Of a stretch of DNA of 64,000 nucleotides, positions 11,965 to 23,627 are shown piece by piece. Within the stretch, counting starts at the first letter, position 1. Each line of letters opens with the position of its first letter. Source of the DNA: Lycium barbarum (taxonomy: Eukaryota > Streptophyta > Magnoliopsida > Solanales > Solanaceae); the NCBI RefSeq assembly GCF_019175385.1, contig NC_083346.1:57379821-57443820 (forward strand), in the 5' to 3' direction. Under the pieces are notes generated by a model that worked only from the letters and a program-made list of their open reading frames with translations, was not told the DNA's origin and made no database searches. The position numbers and the translations under genes are program-made.

Positions 11965-11981
11965 CACGTGTCCACCACGTG
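11965..11981. promoter_or_regulatory. Paired CACGTG (G-box) motifs
   Basis: CACGTG occurs at 11965-11970 and 11976-11981, 11 bases apart, each inside CCACGTGTC. CACGTG is the core bound by plant bZIP and bHLH factors. The position is about 540 bases inside the LTR start at 12516. Function is inferred from the motif only. Confidence 0.45.
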
Positions 11982-12521
11982 TCGGGCTCTCTACTTGCCG
12001 CCAGCGCCTTTGTTCAGTAAAACAGTCATATCTCTTGATTCCGATATCTAATAAATTCCCACGACCTATGGTTGGAAAGATAATTCAATTATCTACAACT
12101 TTAATTTTAGGAATTTTCCCAAATTCCCAAATAATGATGGGGTTATGGTCTCCCGAAGTCAGATCACCCGAAAACGTAACTTAAAAACATCATTTTGGAG
12201 GGCTTACACTTGGATTTGGCTCAAGGGTACTTCTTGAGTTGTGTTTAACTTCACATATATTGTCCATATAACTTATCATATGTCCTTTATAAAAATCCCA
12301 TCATGTGGGCCCCACCTCAGCTTACGGTTACGAGGGCTATATATCTTTTAACGTATCATTCCAATCATATTGTACGAATTCCAAATATCATACTCATGCT
12401 ATCCTCATGCTACGACAGTAGAATTTCATTCTTTATACTTGTAATATTTTCTCCTCCTCGAGCTCACATTAAGCCGTCTGTAGCCTTAGTAACACGAAAT
12501 TTTCTGGGGTGTAACAACTGG

Positions 12522-12725
12522 AATTGGGGGTCCACATGGGATCCTCATCTCGGCCCTTGTTGTATACTGGGGTTTGCATAAGTTCTTTAACTAGCTCTTC
12601 AGTTAGGGGTACCCCAACAAAACTGGTAGTACATCAGCCCCGTTAGTAGGCAATAGACTGTTGTTTGGATTTTCTATGTTACTCTCTTGGATGACATTCA
12701 ACACGTTTCGCTCGACTCCTACCAT
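12522..12725 (-). pseudogene. Gag start of the Tat/Ogre-like element
   Basis: A minus-strand ATG at 12725-12723 opens MVGVERNVLNVIQESN and continues through PNNSLLPTNG before the frame is lost near 12630. It lies about 85 bases after the primer site, a normal leader length. The reading continues at 6989 once the ACTGG-flanked insertion is removed. No recognisable domain is in this short N-terminal piece; its identity comes from position. Confidence 0.5.
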
Positions 12726-12808
12726 GATGTCGGCTTCTCTCGCAAAACAGATTATACCAAGTTAGAAAAGAGTAAGTAACAGGTCAAAATAACACCACAA
12801 CTGTCTTA

Positions 12809-12827
12809 TCCCCACAGACGACGCCAA
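12809..12827 (-). other. Primer-binding site, tRNA-Arg type
   Basis: The minus strand reads TTGGCGTCGTCTGTGGGGA, one base away from the TTGGCGCCGTCTGTGGGGA form that I recall as usual for Tat/Ogre elements. It lies two bases from the LTR end at 12830. Confidence 0.75.
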
Positions 12828-12829
12828 GC

Positions 12830-13500
12830 TGTTTACCCCTAACTCAATGATTCAGAGTAACAATTGAGTTTGTATAGTGGCTTAAGGACAAGCAGGTGAA
12901 GGTCGACTAAATAATTAAATAAACGATGCTAACTTACTATATGAAAAGCAATATTAAATAATACGCAAGCAATAATGAACAAAATAATTGAATAAATAAA
13001 AGTAAGTAATGGTTATGGAAGTAGCCTGGGATTGTTGACTAGCAACGCCTTCAGGTTACAATGACTGAAAGAAAGTTTATCAACTTGAGAGCAAGAAGAT
13101 GACAATGGAGTAAAAAGTATAGCCGTAATATGTGATTTAGATTTCGATCCCTTACAAATGAGGGGAAGGGGTGTTTTTATAGCCTAACCCTAAGCAATGT
13201 TACATCAAGCTTAATGCCCCATTATGTCGAACCGTTTCTGCTCGTCTTTCTTATGGTTGAGATTCTTCAAGAGAGAATCCCGAATTTCTCGGGGTTGACA
13301 GTTACTGAGATATATCCTGACCGGCCACTCCCCCGGGGGTAGTCGCAAGCCCCTTGGACCTGGCGAATCTGTATAGCAATCTCGGACCCTCTACGGATAC
13401 AGATGATCTCTTTAAACAAGCATGTGGATCGAGTCCGGAAGTCGCTTCAACTGAGTCTCACTTCTTCTTCATCTTCCCATGTTGATCTTTAATTCAGGCA
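12830..13500 (-). repeat. LTR of the Tat/Ogre-like element
   Basis: Begins TGTTTACCCC next to the primer site and a plausible TG...CA partner end is TTCAGGCA at 13500, giving 671 bp. The outer end cannot be confirmed because the second LTR is not in the window. I see no coding potential. Confidence 0.55.
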
Positions 13501-15122
13501 ACCATCCAGTCTGGGTTTTACCCCATAAAACTTCCATTAACTCGTCTGTTAACTTTATTGCATGTTTTTAGTACAAAAACAAAAAAAAAATGTCCATGGA
13601 ATCTTAGATACACTCTAACAAGCAGACTATTTAGCTTTTGATAATTCATGCAGATTATCCAACATGTGACTATTCTAATAGGAATAAGCTCTTTTGCTTC
13701 TTTATTAACCACGATTATGCCTCCATCTTGGTGAATACATAATCGCACTCCATATTTACATCACAACCAAGCAATTTTACCTTAACAATTAAAAATTAAA
13801 GATAATACATATGGCTTAACCATAATTAAGATATAAATGCATGTATGAAAGAAATGTCTTGCATTAATTCGTCTAATGAAGACACCGGATATAAATAATT
13901 TTTTACTCTCCTTTCTTGGGTACATATTGTACTGGACAGACCCGAGAACTGTCCGAAAAGAAAAGGAAAATCTTTCTCGCTAACATGATTTTATAGTTTC
14001 TTTTTAATTTTATCTCTTTGAAGTATGATCCGTGTATATTGGGGAGAAAATGATGAAAGAAGGGGGGATTTTAAATGAGATTAAAATCCTATTGAGGCAG
14101 GTGGGATTGTAAATTGCAGAGGTACAAATTCACTATTCCACTTTTTCTATCTTCCTCATCCATTGTAAAGTGCAGAGGTACAAACTACTCTAAATTTTAT
14201 GATCACCTTATTATGCCTTCCACTTTTCAGATTTCAATTTTTACCTTCTATATGTTATATATATTATGAACTTTATCAACTGTAGCGGATAAATTTTTCT
14301 TTTCCCATTCGGCTACTACAACTTCCATAAATGATTCATTCTCTCATATGAACGTATCATGATTTTATTTTTGATTAGAAGATACATTTTAGGGTGAATA
14401 TTTATCCACAATGGATGCTTACACTAAATCAATGCAATTTACTATAGAATGACGTTTGCCTTTTTGATTTATTTATTACAAAATATAATGCTATGATTTA
14501 GAAAATGTAATATCAGCTTGAAGCTTTACATTCACGTATCTCGTGTATCATAACGGAAATTATTTCACGGGACATAATATATTAATCCTTTCTCTTAAAT
14601 GATATAGCTGTAACCACTTCAACACGAACTGCCAATTGCTTGTTGCATTATTACTAATGATCATAAAATTTCGAAACCAATTCAACATACCTAAGATACC
14701 TAAAGGAAGAGAGTTTTACCAGCATTGAAATAAAATAACCATAAGAAGACCTCAATTAGTCTGGAATTGAAATATACTAGTAGTTGTTATTGTTTTCAAA
14801 ACAAAAAGGAATAAAAGTTACACGGTTATTTCAATTTGTTTGGGACTATTTAATGGACAAGAGCTTAAGAAACAAATAGAACTTTTGACACATAAACAAA
14901 AGTATATTAAATTTCAATAACACTCTTCCAGTTGGGTTTAAGAAATCAATTCTAACTCAACTGAAAACATTCCATTAAGAACCAATAAGGATGCAAAGTT
15001 ACTACTAATATGAATTGGTCTACATAGAGAAGACTCAATTCTTATAGAAGGAACAAAAATCAGTATTAAACAAATATATAAGTAACAAATAAACTGAGAA
15101 AGAGGGGAAGCAGTTTTTACTA
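13501..15122. other. Non-coding AT-rich DNA
   Basis: No convincing gene, RNA or complete element was seen. A short direct repeat around TGCAGAGGTACAAA occurs at about 14116 and 14172. Short ORFs lack recognisable domains and have the composition of background DNA. Confidence 0.6.
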
Positions 15123-15373
15123 TTAAGGGTGTGTTTGGAATGGAGGAAAACATTTTCTCTATGAAAACATAAGTTTCTTAAAAATAAGGAAAATGACTTT
15201 TCCAATGGAAATAGGGAAAACAAGTTACATAAGTAACATTCCAAGTTCATTTTCTCCTCCCCACCCACCCAACGCCCCAACCCCCACCCCTTAACATCCC
15301 ATCGCCGCCACCCCTCGAACCCCACTCGCACCCTATCTTACCTCTACAGTATTTTGCTAGATTAAATACAAAA

Positions 15374-15823
15374 TGTTACACCTCGTAGTTTTATACAATG
15401 AGATTCGTCGTATAGTAGTTGCCCTAGTCTTGGACGTCGGGGCTATCTCCGAGGTTATACGAGGGTGGACATGCCTATCTTATGCTTATTAGGGTTTAAG
15501 TTCATGTTTGGTAAGTTATGGAAGGATTAGAGAATAAGTGAATCGAAGAGAATACGTTTCGACAAGTTTCGTTCTGAAATTATTTTATACAGACCGTATT
15601 GTTGGGATACGGACCGTATCTTGAGATACTGACCGTATTTAAGGATGTTAAAATTTAATAGAGAAGGCAGATTTTGGGGTTGAGAAATACGGACCATTAT
15701 ACGGCCAGTATATACAGACCGTATCTCCATGGCGGTGGATTTTATGTACATCATTGGTCCATAGAGGTAGTTCAGACATACAAGTTGCATTCATTTCATC
15801 CTATATTTTCTTATGACTCTTTC
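15374..15823 (+). repeat. 5' LTR of the plus-strand gypsy element, first part
   Basis: Begins TGTTACACC and aligns with 31978-32204 and 34328-34488 of the 3' LTR, then jumps to sequence matching 35794 onwards. About 1.3 kb is therefore missing relative to the 3' LTR. It holds ATACGGACCGTAT-type palindromes at 15588-15730. It is cut at 15823 by the minus-strand element; the duplicated CTTTC is at 15819-15823. Confidence 0.9.
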
Positions 15824-16305
15824 TGTAACGACCCGACTAGGGGGCCGCGACGAGCACCCGGTGATATCCCACCCGGACACCCCCTTGACATACTTTCACA
15901 TGACATCTAGGTGAGCCATAAATCAAATCATGCATTCTAATCATCCATCATACTAGTTCCTTTGGACGGCAACATTTCTTACATCATCATAGGCATCTAT
16001 GCCGCATCAATGTACATGGACCGACGAGGCCGACAAAATGATATACAAAATATAGGCCGACAAGGCCAAACACATCTAACCACATACACATGTCTACAAG
16101 CCTCTAAGAAGGATATAACATATCACATAAGCGGGACAGGACCCCGCTATGCCCATAAATATGTACACAAAAGAATCTATACCAAAAGCTGCGGCTCCGG
16201 ACGAGATGGAGCTCCGCAATGTAGTCCCTGAATAATGAAGCTATGGATCGAGTCTATCTCCCTGGCCACCTGCGGGCATGACGCAGCGTCCACAAACAAA
16301 AGGAC

Positions 16306-16340
16306 GTCAGCACGAAGAATGTACTGAGTATGTAAAGCAT
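16306..16340 (-). promoter_or_regulatory. Conserved LTR inverted repeat (hairpin), one arm mutated
   Basis: GTCAGCAC (16306-16313) and GTACTGAG (16321-16328). The sister LTR keeps GTCAGTAC, so one base pair has been weakened here. Confidence 0.65.
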
Positions 16341-16591
16341 GATCAACATCAATAAGAAAGCGTAATAGACAGCATAAACGATAACATAAGATGGGAGATA
16401 ATAATATCATTGTCATAGCACTTACTTGCTTTCCATAGGGACATTCCATTTCCATCATGTATCCGTATACAAAATCTTGTTCATTCGTATCCACACTCCT
16501 ATTCATATCGTCTACATTTCATATACATTGCTTATACATAGCCTTAGCACAACATTTACATATCCTTAGCATATTCGTACTCATATTGATG

Positions 16592-16592
<1 letters not shown>

Positions 16593-16624
<32 letters not shown>
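16593..16624. repeat. TA microsatellite, short allele
   Basis: A run of about 32 bases of alternating T and A. The matching run in the other LTR (24402-24442) is about 41 bases. Confidence 0.9.
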
Positions 16625-16628
<4 letters not shown>

Positions 16629-17894
16629 CTTATAGCCTTTATATAGCGTACCCGACCATGAAGGATCGGTGTTTCATACATACTTGGCCAACCAAGGCTC
16701 AAGGTTATACATACCTGGCCCTACCAAGGCTTCAGGGTTACCCGTACCTTCTGCAGAAGTGCGCGCGCGTTACGTAGTCGTATACATACTCTATACATAT
16801 TCATATACATACATTCTACCTGGCATCATAAGCTCGGGGTCTTATCATAGCCCTTCATAGGCACACATACATACAATAGCCCATAGGCATCTTAATCATC
16901 ACATTATTCTCATCATTATTACTATCATTATCACTATCTTCATTGTTATCATTACATCTATCTTATAGGCCTACTCGTCATACGAGGAACTTAGTACTAT
17001 CGTAGCACATCACGCATTGTGAGCTTATTAGCTCGTAAGGTCAATAATTTGAAGAAATCATAGACTTATAGAAGATTTAGACGTTAGGCCAAAGAACCAT
17101 GCCTTATGAAAGAAGGGTTAGCCTTACATACCTTTTCGTTGAACTATTCTACACTTGCACGTACTCCTTCGATGCTCACGTCTCTAGCTTCATTAAGGTC
17201 ATACTATCATTAGAATCGATAACTAGCACACATGGCTAAAGCTAGAGAAAATCGGACAGCATTTCCTTTATTTACACGACATTCGTCCATATCGTAATTC
17301 AACTCCCAAACGTCAATAATACATTCACAATATTATAACAATGACCATTAATCATTCACATTACCCACATTATCTAGATTTCTCAATTCGCTCCTAATTC
17401 TCCCATATTCATGGTCATGTTACCCGACTTCGTTCATTCATGTAAAATGCCCATTTTCATGATCTTAACATCATTTATAACACATTCATATCACAACATA
17501 ACAACAATCATGATTCAATTCAAACTATTTCTCAAAACGTCACTATTTATCATTCATGACCCATTTTCCTATACTCACCCAATGTCCAAGCATTTTAACT
17601 CTCAAATACCTTAAACAACATATAAATGTCATGAAGCTTACCTTAGATGATGTAGGAACAAGCCTTGGTTGATAATACTTCACTTGAGCAAAATCCCTAG
17701 TTTATCTCCAAGAGATTTCTTGACTTGAATGGTCCTTAATGGGTTTGCTTACACTAGATTCACTTGTTTTATGTTGTTGATCACTAAATATCCTTGAAAA
17801 CTTGTGGAACATATGTAGAGAGATGTTTTATAGAGAACGGGTGTGAAGTGGAAGTGAAATGAAATAACTCTTGGCCCCTTCATTTATTGATCCA

Positions 17895-18066
17895 AATCTG
17901 TCCCGACCAAATATACGGACCAACATACGGTCCGTATAAATTGTACGGGCCGTATGTTTGGTCGTGCATTTGGTCCAGAAACGTTTGCCTTGCTGGGCTG
18001 GTTATACGGTCCCAAACATACGGACCGTATAAATTATACGGCCAGTATGTTTGGCCGTATAACTCC
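17895..18066. repeat. ATACGGACCGTAT-type palindrome array
   Basis: Copies and variants of ATACGGTCCGTATA and its halves recur about ten times, for example near 17930, 17948, 18020 and 18035. The array lies 340-510 bases inside the LTR start at 18405. Confidence 0.8.
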
Positions 18067-18405
18067 CAGGGGTTCCGAAGTTCGTTTTGTCGATTCGTTT
18101 AATCTCCAATCCTTATGGAACCTTCTTAACACTTGTTCAACACTCCAATACCAATCTAAGGGACGTCATCACTCTTCCCCAAGACATGCTTAAAGCCTCG
18201 CTGAACCGTTACATGTATTTCCTTTCCAATACTTATCAAATACTTTGCCTTCTCTTGGCAATCCTCTTCCCCCATCTCTAACATCTTTGAAATCTTATCT
18301 AGAGTTCGTCGAGCGTCATCGCTTACTCATGAACATATTGTATACTCGTACTCATCACTAGTCCATTCACTTATGCATTCACGGAAGATTTTCCAAGGTG
18401 TAACA

Positions 18406-18420
18406 TTCTCCCCCCCTTAA
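18406..18420 (-). other. Polypurine tract of the minus-strand gypsy element
   Basis: The minus strand reads TTAAGGGGGGGAGAA directly before the 3' LTR start TGTTACACC. This is where plus-strand DNA synthesis is primed. Confidence 0.85.
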
Positions 18421-18496
18421 GAACATTCATCCTCGAATGTTAAAGTCTTCGGGGATTCTATAAAAATTTCGCCAGAATTTCCCCTATAACAGGGCA

Positions 18497-19156
18497 CTAC
18501 CATCCTGTCACAACAACCCACAATAACAATGCCTCACAGGGCCACAACATAAGAGCAATAGAATTTGGCCACACACGACCCAAAAGCATAAAAGGAAAAA
18601 CATACATACCTTGTGATCTTGACGTCTCATCTTGGATCTCTTCCAAGGGCTGAAATAAATGTGGGTATCTGGATCGCATACTCTCTTCCGCTTCCCATGT
18701 CATTTCTTCTCGTTTACTTCTTCTCCATAAAACCTTAACTGAGGCCACTTCTTTGTTTCTAAGCCTCCGTACTTGCCTATCTAGTATGGCAATGGGTATT
18801 TCTTCATAAGTCAATTTCTCTGTCACTTGTACATCATTTGCTGGGACGATCCTCGTAGGATCTCCAACGCATTTTCGAAGCATCGAGACATGGAACACCG
18901 GATGAAAGGACTCTAACTCCTGAGGTAAATCCAGCTCATAGGCCACTTTGCCTATTTTTCGCACAATCTCATATGGCCCAATGTATCGGGGACTAAGCTT
19001 CCCCTTTTTGCCAAATCTCATCATGCCTTTCATAGGCGACACTTTCAGAAATACCCAATCCTTCACTTGGAACTCTAAGTCCCTTCGACGATTATCCGCA
19101 TAGGACTTTTGACGACTTTGAGCTGCCAACAACCGATCTTGTATGAGCTTAACTTT
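18497..19156 (-). pseudogene. Integrase C-terminus with GPY/F module and chromodomain
   Basis: This is the C-terminal end of the pol polyprotein. Counting from the first Met of the open stretch (19132), residues 49-56 carry RYIGPYEI, the GPY/F module. Residues 111-160 form a chromodomain-like block ending EEMTWEAEESMRSRYPHLF, with the conserved W at 146. Chromodomains of this group are thought to guide integration to particular chromatin. A TAG stop at about 19150 separates it from the integrase core, which should read through in the ancestral protein. Residues after about 165 have no recognisable domain. Confidence 0.85.
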
Positions 19157-20151
19157 CTATGTGGCTTGCTGGACCAAGTCTGGCCCTATCAATTTAGCTT
19201 CTCCAGTTTCAAACCACCCAATTGGGGATCTACACTTTCGCCCACATAAAGCTTCATACGGTGCCATTTGAATGCTAGAATGATAACTATTATTGTAAGC
19301 AAATTCAATGAGTGGCAAATGATCATCCCAATTACCTCCAAAATCTATCATATATGCCCATAACATGTCTTCAAGAGTCTGAATAGTACGTTCAACTTGT
19401 CCGTCGGTCTGTGGATGAAATGTCGTGCTAAGGCTCACTTGGGTTCCTAAACCCTCTTGGAAAGACTCCCAAAATTTAGCTGTAAACTGAGTCCCTCTAT
19501 CGGAGATAATCGATACTGGAACACCATGAAGTCTCACTATCTCTTTAACATAAAGCCTTGCATAATCTTCTGCCACATATGTCGTTCTGACGGGTAAGAA
19601 ATGAGCTGACTTTGTGAGTCTATCGACAATCACCCATATAGAATCACACTTACGTCGAGAACGGGGTAAGCCTGTGATGAAATCCATATTAATCACTTCC
19701 CACTTCCAAGTTTGGATTTCTATAGCTTGCAACAATCCACTCGGCTTTTGGTGCTCGATTTTCACTTGTTGACAGTTGGGACATTGAGCCACAAATTCTG
19801 CTATATCTTTCTTCATATCAAATTCCACCAATATATAGACTTGAGATCATGATACATTTTCGTCGCTCCGGGGTGAACAGAATAATGGGAACAATGAGCT
19901 TCTCTCAAAATCTGGTGGCGTAGACCTGCCACATCGGGAACACATAATCTGCCTCGACATCGACGAACTCCGTCTCCTGAAATATCAAATGATGACTCCT
20001 CTTTCTGAGGGAGTGTATCTCTGTAATGCATTAGCATGGAATCCTCATATTGTCGCTCTTTCACTTCTGCCACTAGCGACGAGACTGCTGAATTCTGAAT
20101 TGTAGTTCCCCTGTTGCCTGAATCCACCACTCGAACTCCTAGGCTAGCTAA
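19157..20151 (-). pseudogene. Integrase zinc finger and catalytic core
   Basis: Two overlapping minus-strand open stretches encode the integrase. The HHCC zinc finger runs from HYSVHPGATKM to CPNCQQVK (about 19880-19755; a frame change occurs near 19820). The core follows with catalytic residues present: D in MDFITGLP (about 19680), D in SDRGTQF (about 19500) and E in GQVERTIQ (about 19400). The core therefore keeps D-D-E, unlike the integrase of the plus-strand element. A TAG stop at about 20150 separates it from the RNase H. The reading frame ends at a TAG near 19155. Confidence 0.88.
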
Positions 20152-20670
20152 CTACTGGAGCTCACGAGCCATTTCTCTCTTCTCTGGTCGTACATCACAT
20201 AAACTTCCCATAGATCTGCGGCTAAGAGCATCAGCTACAACGTTCGCCTTTCCGGGGTGATACAAGATATCAACATCATAATCTTTTAGCAATTCTAACC
20301 ATCGTCGTTGCCGCAAATTCAACTCTTTCTGCCTGAAGATATACTGAAGGCTCTTATGATCGGTATAAATATCCACATGGACACCATATAAATAATGTCT
20401 CCATATCATTAAAGCATGAACCACTGCGGCCAATTCTAGATCGTGGGTCGGATAATTCTGCTCATGTTTCCACAGTTGCCTTGAAGCATATGCAACCACT
20501 TTACCATGTTGCATCAATACAAAACCTAGCCCAACACCTGAAGCATCACAATAAACAACATATCCTTCCAATCCCTCTAGAAGTGTCAAGACTGGTGCAG
20601 AAGTCAATCTATCTTTCAACTCTGTGAAGCTACGTTCACAAGCATCTGTCCATTGAAACTTTGTTGATTT
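20152..20670 (-). pseudogene. RNase H domain of gypsy pol
   Basis: The open stretch (155 codons) has the Ty3/gypsy RNase H order: [12 protein letters not shown] (first catalytic D), [21 protein letters not shown] (catalytic E), [10 protein letters not shown] (second D) and [15 protein letters not shown] at the end (third D). It removes the RNA strand during reverse transcription. It is separated from the RT by a TAG at about 20675 where a Gln codon is expected. Confidence 0.88.
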
Positions 20671-21300
20671 CTAGGTCAACTTTGTGAGTGGTGCTGAAAT
20701 CGAAGAGAAACCTTCAACAAATCTCCTGTAATAACCTGCTAAGTCCAGAAAGCTACGAACCTCTGTAGGAGTTGTGGGCCTTGGCCAAGTTTTCACGGCC
20801 TCAATCTTTTGACTATCCACTCGAATCCGATCGGCTGCAACAATATGCCCCAGAAATGTCACTGAGTTCAACCAAAACTCACATTTGGAAAACTTTGCAA
20901 ACAATTCTCGAGTTCGAAGAACTCCAAGGACAATACGCAAATAATTCGCATGCTCTGCCTCGGATCTAGAATACACCAAGATATCGCTGATGAATACAAT
21001 CACGAACAAATCCAGAAAGGGCCTGAACATATTGTTCATCAAATCCATAAACACCGTCGGTGCATTAGTTAGCCCAAATGACATTACCCGGAACTCAAAA
21101 TGACCATATCTTGTTCTAAAGGCTGTCTTAGGGATATCTTTCTCCCTAACTCTCACTTGATGATACCCGGACCTCAAATCAATCTTTTAAAACCATTTGG
21201 CACCTTGTAATTGATCAAATAAGTCATCAATCCTCGGAAGAGGATATTTATTCTTAATCGTCACCTTATTCAATTGCCGATAATTAATGCACATTCTCAA
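20671..21300 (-). pseudogene. Reverse transcriptase with mutated active site
   Basis: Open from 21177: the SGYHQVRV block, [23 protein letters not shown], the active-site region reading FISDILVYS where Ty3/gypsy RT has F-I-D-D-I-L, then KCEFW, FLGHIV and [11 protein letters not shown]. The first of the two catalytic aspartates is therefore Ser, which should abolish polymerase activity. A TAA at about 21190 precedes this stretch. Upstream, a one-base indel near 21325 breaks the frame after PSSSPWGAP, and the displaced frame continues toward [10 protein letters not shown]. Confidence 0.88.
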
Positions 21301-22379
21301 AGAGCCATCTTTCTTTCGGACAAACAATACGGTGCTCCCCACGGGGACGAACTAGGCCTAATAAAGCCTTTATCAAGCAAATCTTTCAATTTCTCCTTCA
21401 ACTCCTTCAATTCTGCAGGTGCCATTCTATAAGGAGGGATAGATATAGGCTTAGTGTCTGGCAACACCTCAATAGCAAAGTCAATCTCCCGCTCGGGAGG
21501 AAGGCCTGGAAGCTCTTCCGGGAACACATCCGGAAATTCATTTACTACAGGAACTGACTGAAGAGTCGGAGATTCAGCTTCTATATCTTGAACTCGCACT
21601 AGATGATAATTACATCCTTTTGTGATCATCTTCCTTGCCTTTAGATAGGAAATAAACCTACCCTTTGGCGAAGCCGTATTCCCTTTCCATTCTAAAACTG
21701 GTTCTCCCGGAAACTGGAAACGAACCATCTTCATCCTACAATCAACATTGGCATAACAAGAAGCCAACCAATCCATGCCCATAATAACATCAAAATCTAC
21801 CATCTTTAGTTCATGCAAGTCAATTATAGTACGACGGTCACATATCACAACTACACAATCTCTATATAGTCGGCTAGTTATTACCGATTCACCCACGGGT
21901 GTAGACACCTCAAAAGGTTTGATTGACTCCGGCTCAATTTTAAATCGACCCGCTATATAGGCAGTAACATATGACAATGTGGAGCCCGGATCAATCAATG
22001 CATATACATTATGAGAGAATACCGATAATATACCTGTGACCACGTCAGGAGAAGACTCAAGATCTTGGCGTCCAGCCAAAGCATAAATACGGTGCTGAGG
22101 ACCGCTAGAAGTGGGAGCTCTCCCTCTGCTTCTACCATGGCCAAATGGCGCATGTGAACCTGGCCCCGTAGGGCGCATAGAAGATGAAGATCCGGATACT
22201 GACCCTGAAGGCTGGGTCCTACCTCTACCATGAACCGAAGGGCAATCACGCATAATATGGCCTGACCGACCACATGAATAGCAACCATCTGAACCTGATC
22301 GGCATTGACCCCAATGCAACTTCCCACACTGGGAACATCGTGGAACAGGTGGCCTTGCCTGACCTGAATCATCTCTAAA
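21301..22379 (-). pseudogene. Gag zinc knuckle, aspartic protease and RT N-terminus
   Basis: An open stretch of 340 codons from 22319. The CCHC zinc knuckle is near the start (CYSCGRSGHIMRDC), followed by a Ser/Gly/Pro-rich linker. The protease is present with its active site as YALIDPGSTLSY; D-P-G-S rather than D-T-G is the usual form in Tekay/Del elements as I recall them. Then come VIMGMDWLASC, the hinge VVNEFPDVFPEELPGLPPER and the RT start PPYRMAPAELKELK. It ends after the frameshift near 21325. The true start is far upstream in gag. Confidence 0.88.
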
Positions 22380-23420
22380 CTAAGACCCCGAATAACTCTG
22401 ACTCAGCCCGGAACGAGTAGACCTATCGAATCTCTGGCCTGTAAACCGCGGAGGCGCACTAGTCATGGAATAGCCTGAATGCCTGGGAAACAGTTGCCTG
22501 TGCCCACCTCTGAACTCACTCACCGGACCTGAAGATCTGGCCCTCTTGCTATGACACCTATCCTGCTCGCGTTCACTTCTTCGTTGTTGCAAACTTTCTT
22601 CTAAGTTCTGAGCATGTGCCTGAATGCGTGCAATATCCATACCGTCCTGAAGGGACGCAGTCAAGCATCTATCCATCAAATGTGGCCCTAGGCCCTTCAC
22701 AAATCGGTGTACCCGGTCACCCATATCCGCTACCATGGATGAAACATACCTATCCAAGGAATTAAAGAGGAGACTATACTCTAGAGCACTCATACTACCT
22801 TGCCTCAAATTTAAGAACTTATCGGCTCTAGCTCGCCGAACTTCTGGAGGCATATAGTGTCGGAGAAAAGCATCAACAAACTCTTGTCATACCGGGGGAG
22901 GTGCATTGGATCCCCGTGAAGCCATCCAAACCGTATACCACTGGATCGAGACATCTCTCAATCTATACGACGCTAACTCCACCGACTCGGTGTCTGAAGC
23001 ATGTATCAACCGAAGTGTCCTTAACATACCATCAATGAAGTCCTGAGGGTCCTCCTCCGGCTTTGATCCAAAGAATTCCGGAGGGTTCAAAGTAATGAAG
23101 TCTCGGGCCCTTGCACTAACAGCCCTGTCACCCTACCCTGTACTTTGCCGCTGAGTCTGAGCAGCAACTAACTGAGTAAGCAAATGTATAGCCTCTTTTA
23201 CATCTTGGCCTGAGGCATCCGGTGGAGGAGCTGGAGGTGTTGGAGCTGGGGCTTAGGCTCCCTCACGCTCCTCAGTAATAGGCACTGTCCGGGAGGACTG
23301 GGATTGAGCCGCACTCTGGGACTCATTTTCCTCTACTACCGGTGGCGGTGCTCTTTCAGCCCGCTTTTCTGCCACCGTCTTACCCTTTTGGGCTGCTGTA
23401 GCCTTTCTCTTTTTAGGCAT
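22380..23420 (-). pseudogene. Gag (capsid region) of the minus-strand gypsy element
   Basis: The likely start is the ATG at 23420-23418 (MPKKRKATAAQKGK), about 195 bases after the primer site. A basic, low-complexity N-terminus follows. In-frame stops lie near 23254, 23138, 22889 (where Trp is expected) and 22381. Between them are the conserved gag blocks LNPPEFFGSKPEEDPQDFID (about 23090), a VELASYRLRDVSIQWY block and RRARADKFLNLRQG (about 22830). Gag forms the virus-like particle. An ORF extending upstream to 23507 is just leader read-through. Confidence 0.82.
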
Positions 23421-23614
23421 CTCTGAAATACACAACACACGATTTAGGAACAAGAATTTCTTACACCATAGCTCTATCGCACGATTCTTATGAAGAAGGA
23501 AGGTCATTCATTCCTAAAAATGTCCGCATCTTCTTGTTTATAAGTGTGGCGCGCAACACACCCATAACCAAGACTCTACTAGACACGGCTCGTAGACACA
23601 CCCTAGGACTGAAC

Positions 23615-23627
23615 TGCTCTGATACCA
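23615..23627 (-). other. Primer-binding site, tRNA-iMet type
   Basis: The minus strand reads TGGTATCAGAGCA, four bases inside the 5' LTR end. Leader sequence after it matches the leaders at 26799-26880 and 1880-2080. Confidence 0.92.

Larger units (their letters stand above)
6990..12516 (-). mobile_element. Solo LTR (outer), gypsy Tekay/Del type
   Basis: Starts TGTCACGACCC at 6990 and ends GGGGTGTAACA at 12516, that is TG...CA termini. The 5-bp duplication ACTGG lies at 6985-6989 and 12517-12521. The LTR start is at 12516 on the minus strand. Without the nested 2898-bp insertion and its 5-bp duplication it is 2624 bp. There is no internal region or second LTR, so it is a product of LTR-LTR recombination. 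ORFs inside carry no recognisable domain. Confidence 0.92.
5132..13500 (-). mobile_element. Tat/Ogre-like gypsy remnant, split by nested solo LTRs
   Basis: Parts remaining on the minus strand are an LTR (12830-13500), a primer site of the tRNA-Arg type (12809-12827), a gag start (about 12725), gag (6989 down to about 5500) and the start of a protease domain (around 5240). The element is broken by the solo LTR 6990-12516, whose ACTGG duplication joins the halves. To the left it ends abruptly at 5132 against a plus-strand LTR, so RT, RNase H and integrase are absent. Assignment to the Tat/Ogre lineage rests on the primer site and on gag and protease motifs. Confidence 0.7.
15824..18405 (-). repeat. 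3' LTR of the minus-strand gypsy element
   Basis: A 2582-bp LTR running from TGTTACACC (complement, at 18405) to GGGTCGTTACA (complement, at 15824). It matches 23632-26223 throughout. Inside are the conserved hairpin (16306-16340), a TA microsatellite (16593-16624) and ATACGG-type palindromes (17895-18066). ORFs in it have no recognisable product. Confidence 0.95.

Noticed and set aside
18087..18281. 64-codon ORF over the palindrome array edge
   Set aside because: Inside the 3' LTR of the minus-strand element; composition follows the repeat, no domain.
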